A DNA stretch of 64,000 bases from Theristus sp. LFF4_11. Its lineage: Eukaryota > Nematoda > Chromadorea > Monhysterida > Xyalidae. The stretch lies in NCBI GenBank assembly GCA_030248135.1, contig JASANC010001799.1:1-64000 (forward strand), in the 5' to 3' direction. The notes under the pieces are model-generated. The model saw nothing but the letters and a program-made list of their open reading frames with translations, did no database searches and was not told the DNA's origin. Positions 46,782-62,187 of this stretch are shown in pieces (the stretch's first letter is position 1; each line of letters begins with the position of its first letter). Position numbers and translations under genes: made by a program.

Positions 46782-49700
46782 ATGATAATATTAATTGCCA
46801 TTCTCGTTGCCGAACTCGCCGATGACACACTGGCATGCCAAGGCCAACCTGCGCAACCAGTGCCCGTGCGCCAGCAAACGTATTTTGACAGTGGGTCGTT
46901 TTTTCCAGTTTTTTTTTCATTTTTTTCAGTTGAACGAACGAAAATTACAATTTTTTCAGTGAGAATATTAGTTACAAACAAAGAGAGGCATGAGACAATC
47001 AGCTACTACACATTTGCATGTTCGAAAACCGTGCGTCTTTTATGAGACACCCTGTCTCCAAAAAAAAAACAATTTGCTTTACACTTGTAAAACCACGATT
47101 ATGAAAAAATACAAAAGTAAAAACAACAACAACAACATTCAGCCGCATTTTTTCGCGAGCATGAGCTGCCGCTGATGAGTTGGCGACGCGCCGTACCGGA
47201 GTGTCGATCACGAATGAAGGGATGGTGTGAGTATTATTTTTTTAAAATCTAATGCTATGTGCACAACGCATGTTGACCGTTTCTGGGCGTCAAAAAATAT
47301 GATCAGTCTGTCTCAGAATCGAACAATTAGGAGGTGTGTCAGCTTTTCCTTTCTTTTTTGGTTTTGTGGCGACTCAACGCATTTGCAGATGTGTGGAGAA
47401 AATCTTGTGGTTTGAGTTTGATGCGACCAATCAAACAGGTGTCCAAATGAACGTCTTTTTTCATTCATTCAAATTTCGCGCGCTCCTTCGACCCTGAAAA
47501 AAGCTGCCATGTTCACTCGGCCATTCCGTACATATTGAAACTAGTTTCCTTTCAACGTCCACAACCGCATTGGAGTCGCAGGTCTTAAAGAGAAGATGAT
47601 ATTGTGGATTTATTCAAACGTGTCCGGACTAAAATGACGTCATTTGCTTTAAAAACGCCCGTTTGTCAAAGTACAGACACTAAAATTTCAGTTTGGTGTG
47701 ACTGATTCGACGTTCACCATTTGTTTACGGGAAGAAATCGGCTAAACAGAAAGTCTGGTTTGCTGTGAACGACAAGCGCATATTTGGCGGCACATGACGT
47801 CATTTCAGTGGGACACGTTTGAAAAAGTAGGTCATACACGCAGTTCCGGTCGTCAATACCGGCGGCGACGTCGGCAAGAACACCGTGAACGGCTTCCACT
47901 ACGTCTGTGCCGCGTGGTGCAGCTACAGTCCAGCGTGTGAGCCGCACAACGAACGCAAGATCCGTCACATCAACGTGCACAAGGCGATGCTGCACGCGCC
48001 CTACAAGACGAAGACGAGCGTTGGTGCGAAATGCGAGTGCTATTTTTACGGACACAAGCCGGTGTTGGTTTTTTTCTTCGTCGATGTGTTTTTGTTATCG
48101 GTTTTTTTCGAGTTTGGTTTTGTCGTTCGCGCGTTACACCTGTTCACTTACCGGAAACTATAGATGGTATACTATTGGCTCATTATTCATTAGTTGACGA
48201 ATGAATAATGGGGTTTTCAAATTATTTGAATAATACTATTTTGAATAATGAGTAATGGGTCCATTATTCAAATAGTACTATTGGTGACGAATGAATAATG
48301 TGAACAAAAGTCTGGATTTGTTTAAAACCAGTTGCACAAGTTGCAAAAATTTGTGTGCTCAGAGCACACCTTGATTGACCACATCAACCTCGCATTTTGT
48401 GACACCTCATGAGCATTGAAAAGTGACAAAAAACATGTCCACTGAAATGAAGGTGCTGAAATCAACTTGTAAATTTCTACGGGTGCACCAAAACAAACTT
48501 CTGAAACTAAAAAATAACTCGCGGTTGGTTTGTTTTGTTTGTTTATGCAGTTCGTTGAAATTGTATTATATTTTTCCGCATTTAAACCATGGGCCACTAG
48601 AAATCTGCATGTTTCACTACTTGTTTTACACTTTATTCGCAAATTCGTAATAGATGCGCAAAATTCAACACATTTTTTGAAATCCTGAGTGCATTTTAGT
48701 TTGGAAAAGTGAAAGAATCGTTCAATTTGGTGTTATATAACTCGAGATACAGCCATTTTTGTCTAGAAACTTGAAAAATCAACAAACACAAAATGAAAGG
48801 AAATCACACCACCTGGGGTTGTTATATTAGATGTGGCATACACACATACGTATGTGAGCAATTATGCTCCCCTCACGCGAACATCACACAGAGACAGTGT
48901 TGTGTTTCTCTCTGTTGTTGTTGTGTCTATCTATGCTGCACACACACGATAGGGTTACCGCAAACGACTATAACTTCTACACCGTTTATCCGTTTGAGCT
49001 GAAATTTGGATATGTTTTACCTGTATACCTAACAGTTGTCGCCAATTAGTTTTACCCTGAACCGATCAAAAAAACTGAAGTTAGGGCCTTTAGTTATAAT
49101 TAAACGCTTTGTTTACTTTGATGAGTGTTGATTTGTTTGAAATAGTGATTTGCACTTGATCCTCTCCGCCATTGATCCGACAACAAAAGCATCAATGTGC
49201 TGAGGGTAAAAAATGCAAAGTGGCAGATAAAAGTCAATGAACAATCGTTCATTATTCATTAATCATTCACTATCGGCAAATTATTCAAGTGAATAATGAA
49301 TAATTTAAAAAATTACGTGAATAATACTATTTGAATAATATATTATTCATTCGTCATTCATTATTCAAACTCAGAGTTTGACGAATGAATTATTCATACC
49401 ATCTATACCGGAAACATGCATGCATTTGGGCGGTGTTTTTTTTCAGCGAAACGGTTTCAACCGTAGATTTTGGGTAATGTAACGTGAAGGTGGGAACAGG
49501 AACGCCAATCTATAGGTTTTCGGTTGTAAAGTGACACACATTTCCAGCAATGGGGCAATGCCTGAATGTGCTGACTCCAGACCACACGAGAGTAAGGGGA
49601 GTTGTAGCAGCGCAAACCATGCTCGTAGACTTGATGTAGTAAAACCCGAATGGTATAGAGTGGACTATCAAGCACACGCTGATTCTCTACATTACAAAAA

Positions 49701-52700
49701 ATCACAAAAATAATCCTTCACTGCAGCGGCTGCACGCATCCAAGTTATCCGCTCGACAAAATGATGGCCGACTACAACAGTCACTGTACGATTCCACCGC
49801 CCGGCCCGACGATGAAGATGCCCGAGAGGCAGCAGGATTATTGGCGTCGGTTTTCTGGTTTTTTCTTGGTCTTTTCTTGGAGTTTGGAAAAAATGATTTC
49901 ATGTTTTCTTATTTGTCGTCACTTGCGTTTCGAATAATTGATGCGATTGCAACGTTACTAGCGCGTGTGGGAGTGATGAGTGAACTTTTGTGTCCGCAGG
50001 CAGGCGGTATGGTTTCACTTGCGTCAATTCAAATTCTTATCGCGCCATTTTCGGCCAAATCAAAAACTGTAATATAGACTTGTGTTGCGGGTGAATTCAA
50101 AAAACACATTCTTCAAACCCCCCAAAGATAATTTCCAGAAATCAGAATCAACCGCAAAACGAAACCATCGGCTGTTCGCAAACTGACGGTCGCTGACAGC
50201 GTTTTCCTGTCGTCCGCTGACGGCCGTGTGGTCGACGTCACGTGGGAGTTGGAGGAACAGGTGGCATATTGTTGCAAACTGGCTATTATTCATATTCGAA
50301 CGTGTCGCACCAAAGTGGCTTCATTGGTTTCCAAAAAAACCGCCCGTTTCTCGTGCACAGGCACGAGAATTTTCGATTTGGTAATACATTCCGTACGGTA
50401 TGGCCGATTAAACATGGCAGCTTTTTTCAGGGTTCAAGGAGCGCGCGAATTTTGAATGTAAGAAAAAAGACGCTCAGAAATCAAATTGTGTGCCAAGTTT
50501 GACGCGTTTTTTTAACTAACGGATCATCCGCGCTATTTTGTTCATTCTTTTCCCTTTGCACACATGATTGGGAATTATGTTTGCATTTTTGAAAAAAGAC
50601 AGCTCCTAGTCTGCGACGGATCCCGCCTTGATGAATTGCCTCCTTTATTCGGCCATACTGTACATTGCTTATTGGTATTTGCTGCATATAATGGGCTGTT
50701 TCGTGAATAATCGTGTCTTCGAAAGTTCAAGACAAAGTTCTTCCAGAGAGGCCTGGATCTGATCACCGGTTTTCTCGTCGTCGTTTACGAGGAGCAAAAT
50801 CCGCAAGTCTGGTCGCACTATCTGCTGCCAAGTACGTTTTTAGATTTTTTTCATTGACTTTGTTATTTTAACTGTTATTGGTCTGATTATAACCTTCATA
50901 CAATCTGGTTGATTTATAAAAGAAATCGTGTTGTTGTTGTTTTTGAAATCCCACCCACACTATTGACTTCAACAACTTCAGCAACCACCACTCGTGTCGT
51001 GTCTCTCTCTACACAAGCGCGATATTCCACCAGCCAAGAAACTCTACCAACCAGACAACTAGCCTTACTTCTACTGACTACTTTCGCAGATATTTTCCAG
51101 AATCAGCAGCGCCCAACTTTGCGCAGCCACACCGCTTTCGAGCGCACATGGCGAACTTCAATGAAAAGGTAAAAGCCAAAAAAAACTCCGGAAAACCTCA
51201 TGGTTCACTCTTAGAACGGCTCTTGGATTTGGGTAGAGACGTATACCGCATTTGAGAGCTGGCTTCTGGATAGACTGGCTCTTACACATTCCAGAGCTGA
51301 ACAATTTTCCATGGCAGAGCCGTACATACGGCTCTTGGATCTGATCTCGATAGGGGAAACGACTCTTGGATAGCTAAGAGCCGTCGTAACTTGAGGCATT
51401 TTTTGCATAAAATGCCTTCGCGTGTGGTGCAGGAGGACTGCTCAGGAGGACTGCAGGCTTGCACGTTCTGTACGCTTCTCTAGGCTAGCCCTGGCTGAAA
51501 AACATCGCCTAAAATTCCCAATAACGACGCATTTATGATTGGGCTGAAATGGGAAAGCATTGCATTCAACCTTGTGAAGTTAAAAATTCTTACGAAAACC
51601 AACCCGGTTCCAAAAATTCTTCCCACAAAACAGTAATTCTGAGCGCGACAGGTTGATAACCGCGTGCACGTCTTGACGCTGCCCGACTACGTCTACATAA
51701 CAAGTGCCAGAGCGCAGCAAGCAACGAGGAATGGCCGACCAGTGCCGGACAAGTACATCGTGCGATGGGAGAAGACGATCCTCGTGCGATCTGTTGTTTT
51801 TTTCTTTTGTTATAATGTGGATTTATTCAAACGTGTCCGGACTAAAATGACGTCATTTGCTTTAAAAACGCCCGTTTGTCAAAGTACAGGCACTAAAATG
51901 TCAGTTTGGTGTGACTTGATTCGACATTCACCATTTGTTTACCGGAAGAAATCGGCTAAACGGAAAGTCTGGTTTGCAGTGAACGACAAGCGCATGTATG
52001 GCGGCACATGACGTCATTTCAGTGGGACACGTTTAAAAAATAAGTCATACATGTAATTATGTTATTTACCCTATCTTTAACGAGTTACTGTTTTTGTAAC
52101 GTCATGGAAAATTGAAATGCAAGCTGAGAGTTTTTGAACACACGCATGCTTTTTTACGCTTTTTGATAAGTGCTACGGTAGCCCGAAGATCACGAACTCC
52201 ATCATGACGTTGCACAGTCGCAAAAAAATCACATGTGTGTGTTGATATCGTGGCGCACATGCGTGTTCATCTTTTTGACAGCGCGCCGTTTTGAAACCAG
52301 GACTTAACCGCACAAAAACTTGTAAAATACATGTTAAAACCATCTAAACTGTACGTTTAAAGTTTTAAACATATTAAAAACTCTTTCAGAAAGTGATCAA
52401 AGATCGCCACGGAAACCCGTTGGAGTACGACAGTGTTGTCGGCTTTGAGCAGTTCATTGTTTTCGCCCGTCAAACCGCCGACAAACCGTGGAAGCCGATC
52501 TGGGGTGTTCCCGGCACGAATTACAGCGCAATATTCGACTACCAGACTGCGTCGATGCCTGCGATCATTGTCCTGGGCAAGACTAGGACCAGTGAAATGA
52601 ATGAACAAGGTAAACGTTCTGGTTCAAAGACCGTACGTGTTATTTCGTGCTGAAGTCCCAGTCTGAAAACACAACAATGTTGCTCAGTTACAACCAGGTA

Positions 52701-54364
52701 GGCTTAGGCTTAGGCTTAGGCTTAGGCTTAGGGTTAGGCTTAGGCTTAGGCTCAGGCTTAGGCTTAGGCTTAGGCTTAGGGTTAGGCTTAGGCTTAGGCT
52801 TAGGCTTAGGCAAAGACTTAGGCTTAGGCTTAGGCTTAGGCTTAGGTTTAGGCTTGGGCTTGGGCTTGGGCTTGGATTTAGGCTTAGGCTTAGGCTTAGG
52901 CTAAGGCTTGGGCTTGGGCTTGGGCTTCAGCTTGGGTTTGGGCTTGGGCTTGGGCTTGGGCTTGGGCTTGGGCTTTGGCTTTGGCTTGGGCTTAGGCTTA
53001 GGCTTAGGCTTAGGCTTAGGCTTAGGCTTAGGCTTAGGCTTTGGTTTAGGCTTGGGCTTGGGCTTGGATTTAGGCTTAGACTTAGACTTAGGCTTAGGCT
53101 TGGACTTAGGCTCAGGCTTAGGCTTAGGCTTAGGCTTAGGTTTAGGCTTGGGCTTGGGCTTGGGCTTGGATTTAAGCTCAGGCTTAGGCTCAGGCTTAGG
53201 CTTAGGCTTAGGGTTAGGCTTAGGCTTAGGCTTAGGCTTAGGCTTAGGCTTAGGCTTAGGCTTAGGCTTAGGCTTAGGCTTAAGCTTAGGCTTAGGCTTA
53301 GGCTTAGGCTTAGGCTTAGGCTTAGGCTTAGGCTTATGCTTAGGCTTAGGCTTGGGCTTGAGCTTGGGCTTAGGCTTGGGCTTAGGCTTAGGCCTAGGCT
53401 TAGGTTTAGGTTTAGGCTTGGGCTTGGGCTTGGATTTAGGCTTAGACTTAGACTTAGGCTTAAGCTTGGACTTAGGCTTAGGCTTAGGCTTAGGCTTAGG
53501 CTTAGGCTTAGGCTTAGGCTTAGGCTTAGGCTTAGGCTTAGGCTTAGGCTTAGGCTTAGGTTTAGGCTTAGGCTTGGGCTTGGGCTTGGATTTTGGCTTA
53601 GACTTAGACTTAGGCTTAGGCTTGGACTTAGGCTCAGGCTTAGGCTTAGGCTTAGGCTTAGGTTTAGGCTTGGGCTTGGGCTTGGGCTTGGATTTAGGCT
53701 TAGATTTAGACTTGGGCTTAGGCTTGGACTTAGGCTTAAGCTTAGGCTTAGGCTTGGACTTAAGCTCAGGCTTGGGCTTAGGCTAGGCTCAGGCTTAGGC
53801 TTAGGCTTAGGTTTAAACTTAGGCTTAGGCTTAAGCTTACGCTTAGGCTTAGGCTTATGCTTAGGCTTAGGCTTAGGTTTAGGCTTACGGGTTTTTATGT
53901 GCTCAAGTCCCAGTCTGAAAACAGTAACACAGCAATGTTGCATCTGCATCATCGCATGCGTGCCTGTGTGTTTGTTTGTCTGTCATCACACAGTCTAATG
54001 TTCCATGAAATCTCCGAGTATTTCCCAACAAAGCTGGCCAACAAGCGTGCAGCAACCAGAACCCAGGCATTCACCCGCCACCGGGCAAGTGGTTCGGCCG
54101 CGAAGAGGCGTTGAGGTTTGTGAGTTTTTTTCGCTGAACATACTGGCTGTTTAGGATTTCTAATTTTTATTTAAAAAAAACTTTTTTAAATCCTTGAATT
54201 TTTTTTGCAAATTTAAAAAAAACAGGACTTGATACAGACTAGCGAAAGCCGATGGCGAAATCAAGCCGGATCACTGCCTACCGGGGCAGGTGTGTGCGCT
54301 GGAGGTACGTCGCGGCGGTGGCAACTGCATCGTGCAGTCGATTCCGAACACGATTTTGAGTTGA
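46782..54364 (+). CDS. secreted cysteine-containing protein I, unrecognised family
   Basis: Ten exons: 46782-46890, 47844-48063, 49727-49845, 50139-50260, 50747-50831, 51101-51168, 51652-51792, 52390-52609, 54019-54115 and 54238-54364. They join in phase to about 435 aa. Exon 1 is a signal peptide ([18 protein letters not shown], then CQGQ). Exon 2 has [11 protein letters not shown] and a later CECYF, aligning with exon 3 of protein II. The middle has [14 protein letters not shown] and the end a short cysteine-containing tail. Paralogy with 55628-60591 is supported by similar motifs and matching phases. Donor choice at exons 2, 3 and 7 and the acceptor of exon 9 are judgements. I do not know the family; secretion is the only firm inference. 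Introns hold a TTAGGC array and several transposons. Confidence 0.75.
47451..47530 (-). mobile_element. TGGCCGAATAAA miniature element, partial copy
   Basis: About 80 bp matching one end (GCGCGCTCCTT..GCTGCCATGTT.ACTCGGCCATTCCGTA) of the family at 50394, 54474 and 58971. It lies in intron 1 of secreted gene I. Confidence 0.65.
47601..47837 (+). mobile_element. TGACGTCA miniature element, copy 4
   Basis: Full-length copy with both TGACGTCAT palindromes. Its right edge lies about 6 bp from the exon 2 acceptor of secreted gene I at 47843. Confidence 0.88.
48159..49407. mobile_element. 1.25-kb non-autonomous DNA element with 8-bp target duplication
   Basis: Ends TATAGATGGTAT and ATACCATCTATA are a perfect 12-bp inverted repeat. 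They are flanked by the direct repeat CCGGAAAC (48151-48158 and 49408-49415). An 8-bp duplication points to the hAT class by rule. Both ends are packed with ATTATTCA and TGAATAAT words, probable transposase-binding subterminal repeats. No transposase frame is visible inside. It lies in intron 2 of secreted gene I. Confidence 0.88.
50394..50662 (+). mobile_element. TGGCCGAATAAA miniature element, copy 1
   Basis: About 270 bp with inverted ends TACGGTATGGCCGATTAAA and TTTATTCGGCCATACTGTA. The interior has CAAGGAGCGCGCGAA and AGACAGCTCCTAGTCTGCGA. It lies in intron 4 of secreted gene I. Confidence 0.82.
51813..52050 (+). mobile_element. TGACGTCA miniature element, copy 5
   Basis: Full-length copy with both palindromes intact, in intron 7 of secreted gene I, starting about 20 bp after the donor at 51793. 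Confidence 0.88.
52647..52683 (+). repeat. direct repeat bordering the TTAGGC array, left
   Basis: Contains AAGTCCCAGTCTGAAAACA and CAATGTTGC. The same words in the same order form 53899-53942 on the other side of the array. Confidence 0.85.
52699..53890 (+). repeat. interstitial TTAGGC (nematode telomere-type) array
   Basis: About 1.19 kb of GGCTTA units, nearly 200 copies, with scattered TTGGGC, TTAGAC, TCAGGC and TTTAGG variants. The long open frames of Gly-Leu, Arg-Leu and Ser-Leu across it are artefacts of the repeat. It lies wholly within intron 8 of secreted gene I. It is bordered by imperfect direct repeats of about 37-44 bp. Confidence 0.95.
53899..53942 (+). repeat. direct repeat bordering the TTAGGC array, right
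   Basis: Contains AAGTCCCAGTCTGAAAACAG and, 10 bases further on, CAATGTTGC; partner of 52647-52683. Confidence 0.85.
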
Positions 54365-54473
54365 ATGCAAAAAATAATGTGAAATACAATTTTTTGTGAT
54401 GACGGGTGTTGGGTGATCGCTTTTTCCTGTTTCTTTTGGTGCAGCTATCGGTCAGCGCAACACGCGTTCCATC

Positions 54474-54740
54474 TACGGAATGACTGAGTAAACATGGCAG
54501 TTTTTTCAGGGTGCAAGGAGCGCGCGAAATTTGAGTGAGAGAAGAAAGACGTTGAGAAACCCAATAGTGTGCGAAATGTGACGTGTTTTTTTTACCAATG
54601 GGTTCTTCGTGCTATCATGTTCGTTGTTTTTCCCTTGCACACATGCCTGGAAATTATGTTGGCATTTTTGAAAAAGACAACTCCTAGTCTGCGACTGATC
54701 CCGCCTTGATTGACTGCCTTGTTTATTCGGCCATACTGTA
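54474..54740 (+). mobile_element. TGGCCGAATAAA miniature element, copy 2
   Basis: Same family as 50394-50662; ends TACGGAATGACTGAGTAAAC and TTTATTCGGCCATACTGTA. It lies about 110 bp after the stop of secreted gene I, so probably in or beyond its 3' untranslated region. Confidence 0.8.
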
Positions 54741-54889
54741 CCCTTCGTAAGCGCGTTTGCGCTGGCTCGTTTGCCGGTTTAATTTTGAAAGTATTTTGTT
54801 TGACAAGACAATATCGGAAATGAAACGAAATAAAGGTCATTGTAGCTTCTGAAAAAATTAGGAAGCTACAGGTAACAGGTTCACATAAG

Positions 54890-55039
54890 TCGAACTGTAA
54901 ATTATAGCTGACTGGTTGGTGATCACATGATGCATGCTTTCTGTATAGGCATTGCTCTGGGGGGGGGGGGGGTGGGGGAGGTGGAGTCTGTCTTGCACAG
55001 CAGTTGATTGCCTATACGGCAATTTGGAGTTCGACTGTA
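54890..55039. mobile_element. CTGATTGG-type miniature element, copy 3
   Basis: Ends GTCGAACTGTAAATTATAGC and its imperfect inverse ending GGAGTTCGACTGTAG. A run of 13 G lies inside. It is related to 36198 and 37704 by GCTGACTGGTTG and GGCATTGCT words. Confidence 0.6.
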
Positions 55040-55627
55040 GTGTTACTGCCCGCAAGTAACGCGCGAACTAGTGTGTTGTTAAAATAGCGATGGGTTCACT
55101 TGCTGTCGTGCTGTGCGGATTCCCGCAAATCTCCGTCAGGTATGTGCGGCCAGTGCACCGTTCACTGCACCGTCTATCGGGTATGTTTTGAAATATACCG
55201 TACATAGTTGTCCCACGTCGATACCCAGTATGTAAAGAGCAGACCCTGTATTCCATGTGGGCCAATTGATTGTCGTTGCGCAAACTACTGCCATTTGCAA
55301 AATGTAAGCTGCTTTTCAGTCCACCACACAGATCGCAAAAAAATGTGAACGAAAAATATACAAAGTACCGTATTGTATCCTATGTGGGTGTTTGGATGTA
55401 CATAGATTGATTGAACGATAACGTCATTTTCAAATTATACGTATAGCTCATAAACTGTTATGCGGCGCGGTTGTCTGTGTGTTTGCTGTTTTGTCAATAA
55501 AATTTTACTGAAGGAATTCTTGGACGATATCAAGCTTCAAGAAATATGGTCCGACTACAAACACGGCTTTCAAAAAATAAAATTTGACAACCCTTTCCCA
55601 ATTACACAGACAGAAATTGAGCAAAAT

Positions 55628-60591
<4,964 letters not shown>

Positions 60592-60954
60592 AAAACATTA
60601 AGAAATGAATAAATAAACAAATAAATAAAAAATAAACACAGGAAATGTCGCTGGTTTGCTATCATACAGCAGCATCTGTTATTCTTTTGGTTGATTCTCT
60701 TATTATAATTTCTAAAAGGTTTCTTTCTCCCGTTACTTGTTTGTTTTTGTGTTTTCGAGTGATAATGAACTCAATATATGCGTTTTTGCTGTAAACTTGA
60801 TGTGTGCGTGTTTTCGGTACTGGTATACCATTTGGGTTCATGTTGTGCTGTTGTGTTGACTTTGGAAACTTGTGAACTTGACATATAAAAACAGGAAAAC
60901 AAAGAACGAACAAAAAATAATAAAGACCAGTTGAAGTTCTTTGTGTATTTATTT

Positions 60955-61040
60955 TGGGTGGCGGAGAACTGAGGGAAGGAGGACTGAGGCCCGGAGAACT
61001 GATCACCAAATGCGTTTCTTTGTTTTGTTCCCTATTCCTG
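60955..61040 (+). repeat. dispersed repeat (GGGTGGCGGAGAACTGAG), copy 2
   Basis: Near-identical to 43524-43609, lacking a T in CTGAGGCCCGGAG; class unknown. Confidence 0.75.
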
Positions 61041-61550
61041 TTCCTATTTTCTACATTTATTCTTTTGTCCTTCCACCAGGCTCCCGCTCCCACAACGAAT
61101 CAAGTGGGCTGCCCTTCTTTTCTAAAATCCGCTTCAGGTAAAAACACGCTCGTTGTCGGACATTGCTAAAATGGACCTGATTCAAATCTTAATCCTAAAA
61201 AGCCTAATCCTAAGCTAAACCTGATCTTAACCTAATCCTAACCTAAGCCAAGCCTTTTCAAGAGGGAAGATGTCAGAACAACTGCGTTTTGAACAAGTTC
61301 TTGTTGGGGCCGGAGCGTGTGCACGTGCGCTAGTGGATCATGAGCATGAGCATGCCGATGCCGTGCGCGTGCGTAAAAAAGAAGCGCTAGGAATCAAGTG
61401 CCGTTAGCGCCCGCGTCAAAGTCGTCAAGAGATGCGATCGTCAAGACTTTCGACCACGAGCGACCAGTAGCGCCGTGGCGTATGGCTCCGGAGGCGGAAG
61501 TGCGTGTACCATCGACGTTGGCCAACGAGTGACATGCACACTGCTGTTTG

Positions 61551-61719
61551 TTGGGACTTTAGGCAATGTTTTTAGCCAGGGCTTACCCAGAAAAGCGTAC
61601 TGCCAATGAGTAGGGCGCCCATCGAGTCTTCTGTCATTAAGTGCCTATACACCCCTCGGCAGGGCTCGACCCCCGAGCGCACAGACGATAGTCCAACGCA
61701 CTACCACCAGGCCACGAGG
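61551..61719 (-). mobile_element. tRNA-derived SINE, copy 3
   Basis: The minus strand reads CTCGTGGCCTGGTGGTAGTG, then the A-box region GCGTTGGACTATCG and the B-box GGGTCGAGCCCTGCC. The tail matches copies 1 and 2. Confidence 0.83.
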
Positions 61720-62187
61720 CTATGAGACAATTCAGACGTCCACGTCGTCTGTGGACGCAGATGTTTGTTTATGGTGTAGTTTTTCAAAGAAAACAAAATT
61801 ACTGTATCTCTGCAATAAAGAGTTACGGTATATGGGTTTCGGTATCTTGTTGCTTCTCAAAGGCTATTCGGTAAATCATTACGCCCTGCAGAAACGACAA
61901 AAAATATTTGAATACTGCTGGAAAAACGGAGAAAAGCAGTTTAGAACGGGAATGACCATGTGTCCAGCACGTCGACACCAGACAATATTCAAAAAGAAAA
62001 AATATAAAAAATAATCTTCCAAAACGAAACTGCTGAACTCTTGTTATTGCGCTCCATTGGAGTTTTGTCCCAGCACCCTTAAAATAAAGCAATTTTTTCA
62101 ACAGTTCATTTCAGCTTTATATGTTTTCAGCTAGATTAGATGTTGAAAAAAATGACGTTTATCAGAAAAACTAAGTTTCCTTGGAAG

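Larger units (their letters stand above)
60592..62187. other. intergenic between secreted genes II and III
   Basis: Starts with the 3' end of gene II (AATAAA at 60608). It then holds a dispersed repeat (60955-61040), a degenerate CCTAA-type tract (61196-61256) and a SINE (61551-61719). No gene is seen. Confidence 0.6.

Noticed and set aside
52647..53998. Very long open frames of Gly-Leu, Arg-Leu and Ser-Leu on both strands
   Set aside because: They are the six-frame reading of a GGCTTA repeat, whose unit length is a multiple of three and contains no stop in these frames. They lie in an intron.
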